Part shown: positions 62,957 through 64,000 of the stretch, piece by piece | How positions within the stretch are numbered: position 1 is the stretch's first letter | Layout of the letters: each line of letters opens with the position of its first letter | Assembly (NCBI RefSeq): GCF_947498515.1 | Contig: NZ_CANMKO010000007.1 | Span: 124,001 to 188,000, forward strand | Source: an uncultured Pelagimonas sp. | Lineage (GTDB): Bacteria; Pseudomonadota; Alphaproteobacteria; Rhodobacterales; Rhodobacteraceae | Direction: 5' to 3' | Length of the DNA stretch: 64,000 bases | Notes under the pieces: model-generated | What the model was told of the DNA's origin: nothing | Databases searched by the model: none | The model's input: the letters and a program-made list of their open reading frames with translations, nothing else | Translations under genes and position numbers: made by a program

Positions 62957-63448
62957 ATGGCAGAAACCAACGGCGCAGCTGAAACACCCCAAGCGCCTAA
63001 AATGAATGTGCTGGCGCAGTTCATTCGCGATCTTTCATTCGAAAACATTCTCGCTCAAAAAGGCGTTTCTGGCGAAGTTCAGCCAGAAGTTCAGGTTCAA
63101 GTGAACCTCGACGCCAAAAAGCGCACTGCTGAAAATCAGTACGAAGTGATCATGAAGCTGAAAGTGGACAGCAAGTCCGCCGCAGCAAAAGAGCAGCTTT
63201 TCTTGCTCGAGCTTGATTACGCTGGCGTCTTCAACATCGAAGGCATTCCAGAAGACCAGATGCATCCGTTCTTGTTGATCGAATGCCCACGGATGCTTTT
63301 CCCATTTGTGCGTCGTATCGTTTCGGACGTAACACGCGACGGTGGCTTCCCACCTCTGAACCTCGAAACAATTGATTTCGTTGCACTTTACCGCACCGAG
63401 CTTCAGCGTCGTCAGGCAGAGGCCGAAGGCCAGACAGCCAACGCATAA
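62957..63448 (+). CDS. secB: protein-export chaperone SecB
   Basis: A 163-aa tetrameric chaperone keeping preproteins unfolded and passing them to SecA. Family segments are VLAQFIRDLSFEN, PEVQVQVNLDAKKRTAENQY and FLLELDYAGVF, and the C-terminal RRIVSDVTRDGGFPPLNLE. The start at 62957 has TTGGAGA upstream and matches the family better than the frame start at 62927. It is convergent with dnaQ, 12 bp away. Confidence 0.97.
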   Translation: MAETNGAAETPQAPKMNVLAQFIRDLSFENILAQKGVSGEVQPEVQVQVNLDAKKRTAENQYEVIMKLKVDSKSAAAKEQLFLLELDYAGVFNIEGIPEDQMHPFLLIECPRMLFPFVRRIVSDVTRDGGFPPLNLETIDFVALYRTELQRRQAEAEGQTANA

Positions 63449-63460
63449 CGAGACTTGCGC

Positions 63461-64000
63461 CTAGGACTTAAGCCAAAGCGCATCTTCTCCTAACTTCTCG
63501 ACAAAGGCGGCGTGAGCCGCCTTTTCTTTGTCTGAAAGACGAGAGGGTAGGGCGGTCGGGCGCGGCGTAGGTCGCCAATTCGTATCATCCCCTTGGGAAT
63601 TCTTTCTTTTTTCGACCGGGGCCAGCCCAAAGTCAGGCTGCTTGCCACCAATCAGCTCAAGGTAAACTTCCGCTAGAATTTCACTATCAAGCAGGGCACC
63701 GTGAAGAGTTCGATTGGAGTTGTCGATATTGAAGCGACGGCAGAGAGCATCCAACGACGCGGGCGACCCCGGAAACCGTTTTCTAGCCACCATCAGGGTG
63801 TCGAACGCTTGATCAAACGGAATTTCAGGCAAGTTCATCCATTTGAGTTCCGCGTTCAAAAACTTCATGTCAAAAGCAGCGTTGTGAATGATCAATTTGG
63901 AATCCTGAATAAAATCAAGAAAGCTTTGACCAACTTTCTTAAATACAGGTTTGTCTTTTAACGTCACTTCACCTGGGTTTGCCGCTCGCGGTGAGTCAAG
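63461..64000 (-). CDS. dnaQ: DNA polymerase III epsilon subunit (3'-5' proofreading exonuclease), partial
   Basis: The C-terminal part of DnaQ, cut by the right edge. Exo II motif IHNAAFDMKFLNAEL and Exo III motif HGALLDSEILAEVYLEL are intact, followed by the polar tail that binds the polymerase. The N-terminal Exo I motif lies off the window. The eleven residues at the very edge (before VTLKDKPVFKKV) do not read like the usual VHGL segment, so there may be a small insertion there. The frame is open to the last base. Confidence 0.92.
   Translation of the reverse strand, partial: LDSPRAANPGEVTLKDKPVFKKVGQSFLDFIQDSKLIIHNAAFDMKFLNAELKWMNLPEIPFDQAFDTLMVARKRFPGSPASLDALCRRFNIDNSNRTLHGALLDSEILAEVYLELIGGKQPDFGLAPVEKRKNSQGDDTNWRPTPRPTALPSRLSDKEKAAHAAFVEKLGEDALWLKS

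Overview
The window reads as a chromosomal segment of a marine Rhodobacteraceae bacterium (Roseobacter group, Alphaproteobacteria). The evidence is the dnaA-dnaN-recF-gyrB block, the neighbouring ubiE/ubiB/mutM/rpsT genes, the dnaQ-secB-fxsA-Tim44-mltA-Smr block, FlaF/FlbT flagellin control, a c550/c2-type cytochrome, and many GcvA-like LysR regulators. Genus cannot be assigned from the sequence alone.

Left part (1-10.1 kb): a denitrification locus with nirS and a longer-than-usual NapC/NirT multiheme cytochrome, preceded by a palindromic FNR/NnrR-type box. Next comes a small-metabolite region: a GcvA-like LysR divergent from an SDR that has lost its YxxxK catalytic pair, a DAO-type flavin oxidase, two overlapping LysR genes, and a fused E1 alpha/beta 2-oxoacid dehydrogenase with no E2 or E3 beside it.

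Flagellar block A (10.2-24.7 kb): fliL-flgH-flgA-flgG-flgF-fliQ-fliE-flgC-flgB, divergent fliI, a DUF1217 protein, flbT, flaF, two near-identical flagellin genes with duplicated leaders, a FlgN-like chaperone, a FlgJ/CheL rod-binding protein, fliK and flgD. Housekeeping block (24.7-38.1 kb): ubiB, ubiE, a small membrane protein, mutM, enoyl-CoA hydratase, rpsT, dnaA, dnaN, recF, a GNAT gene, gyrB and tRNA-Arg(TCT).

Flagellar block B (38.2-53.1 kb): a FliJ-like coiled-coil gene, flhB, fliR, flhA, a gap holding a decayed IS3-family transposase, a 751-aa secreted protein of unknown function, motA, flgI, flgL, flgK, flgE and motB. Taken together the two blocks encode hook, rod, L/P rings, filament, stator and part of the export apparatus, but fliF, fliG, fliM, fliN, fliP and fliH are not in the window. 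The flagellar genes are thus split by the replication block, with IS debris in block B.

Right part (53.3-64 kb): a compact exopolysaccharide locus (YjbH, YjbF, ExoY-like sugar transferase, epimerase, Wza-like export lipoprotein), cytochrome c550, isopentenyl-diphosphate isomerase, then smr-mltA-Tim44 on the minus strand, fxsA and secB on the plus strand, and dnaQ, which runs off the right edge. I did not find a CRISPR array, prophage, or defence island. The most unusual items are the degenerate SDR, the 751-aa protein next to motA, the duplicated flagellin leaders, the structured dnaA leader, and the small ORF with a hairpin over its ribosome-binding site just upstream of flhA.
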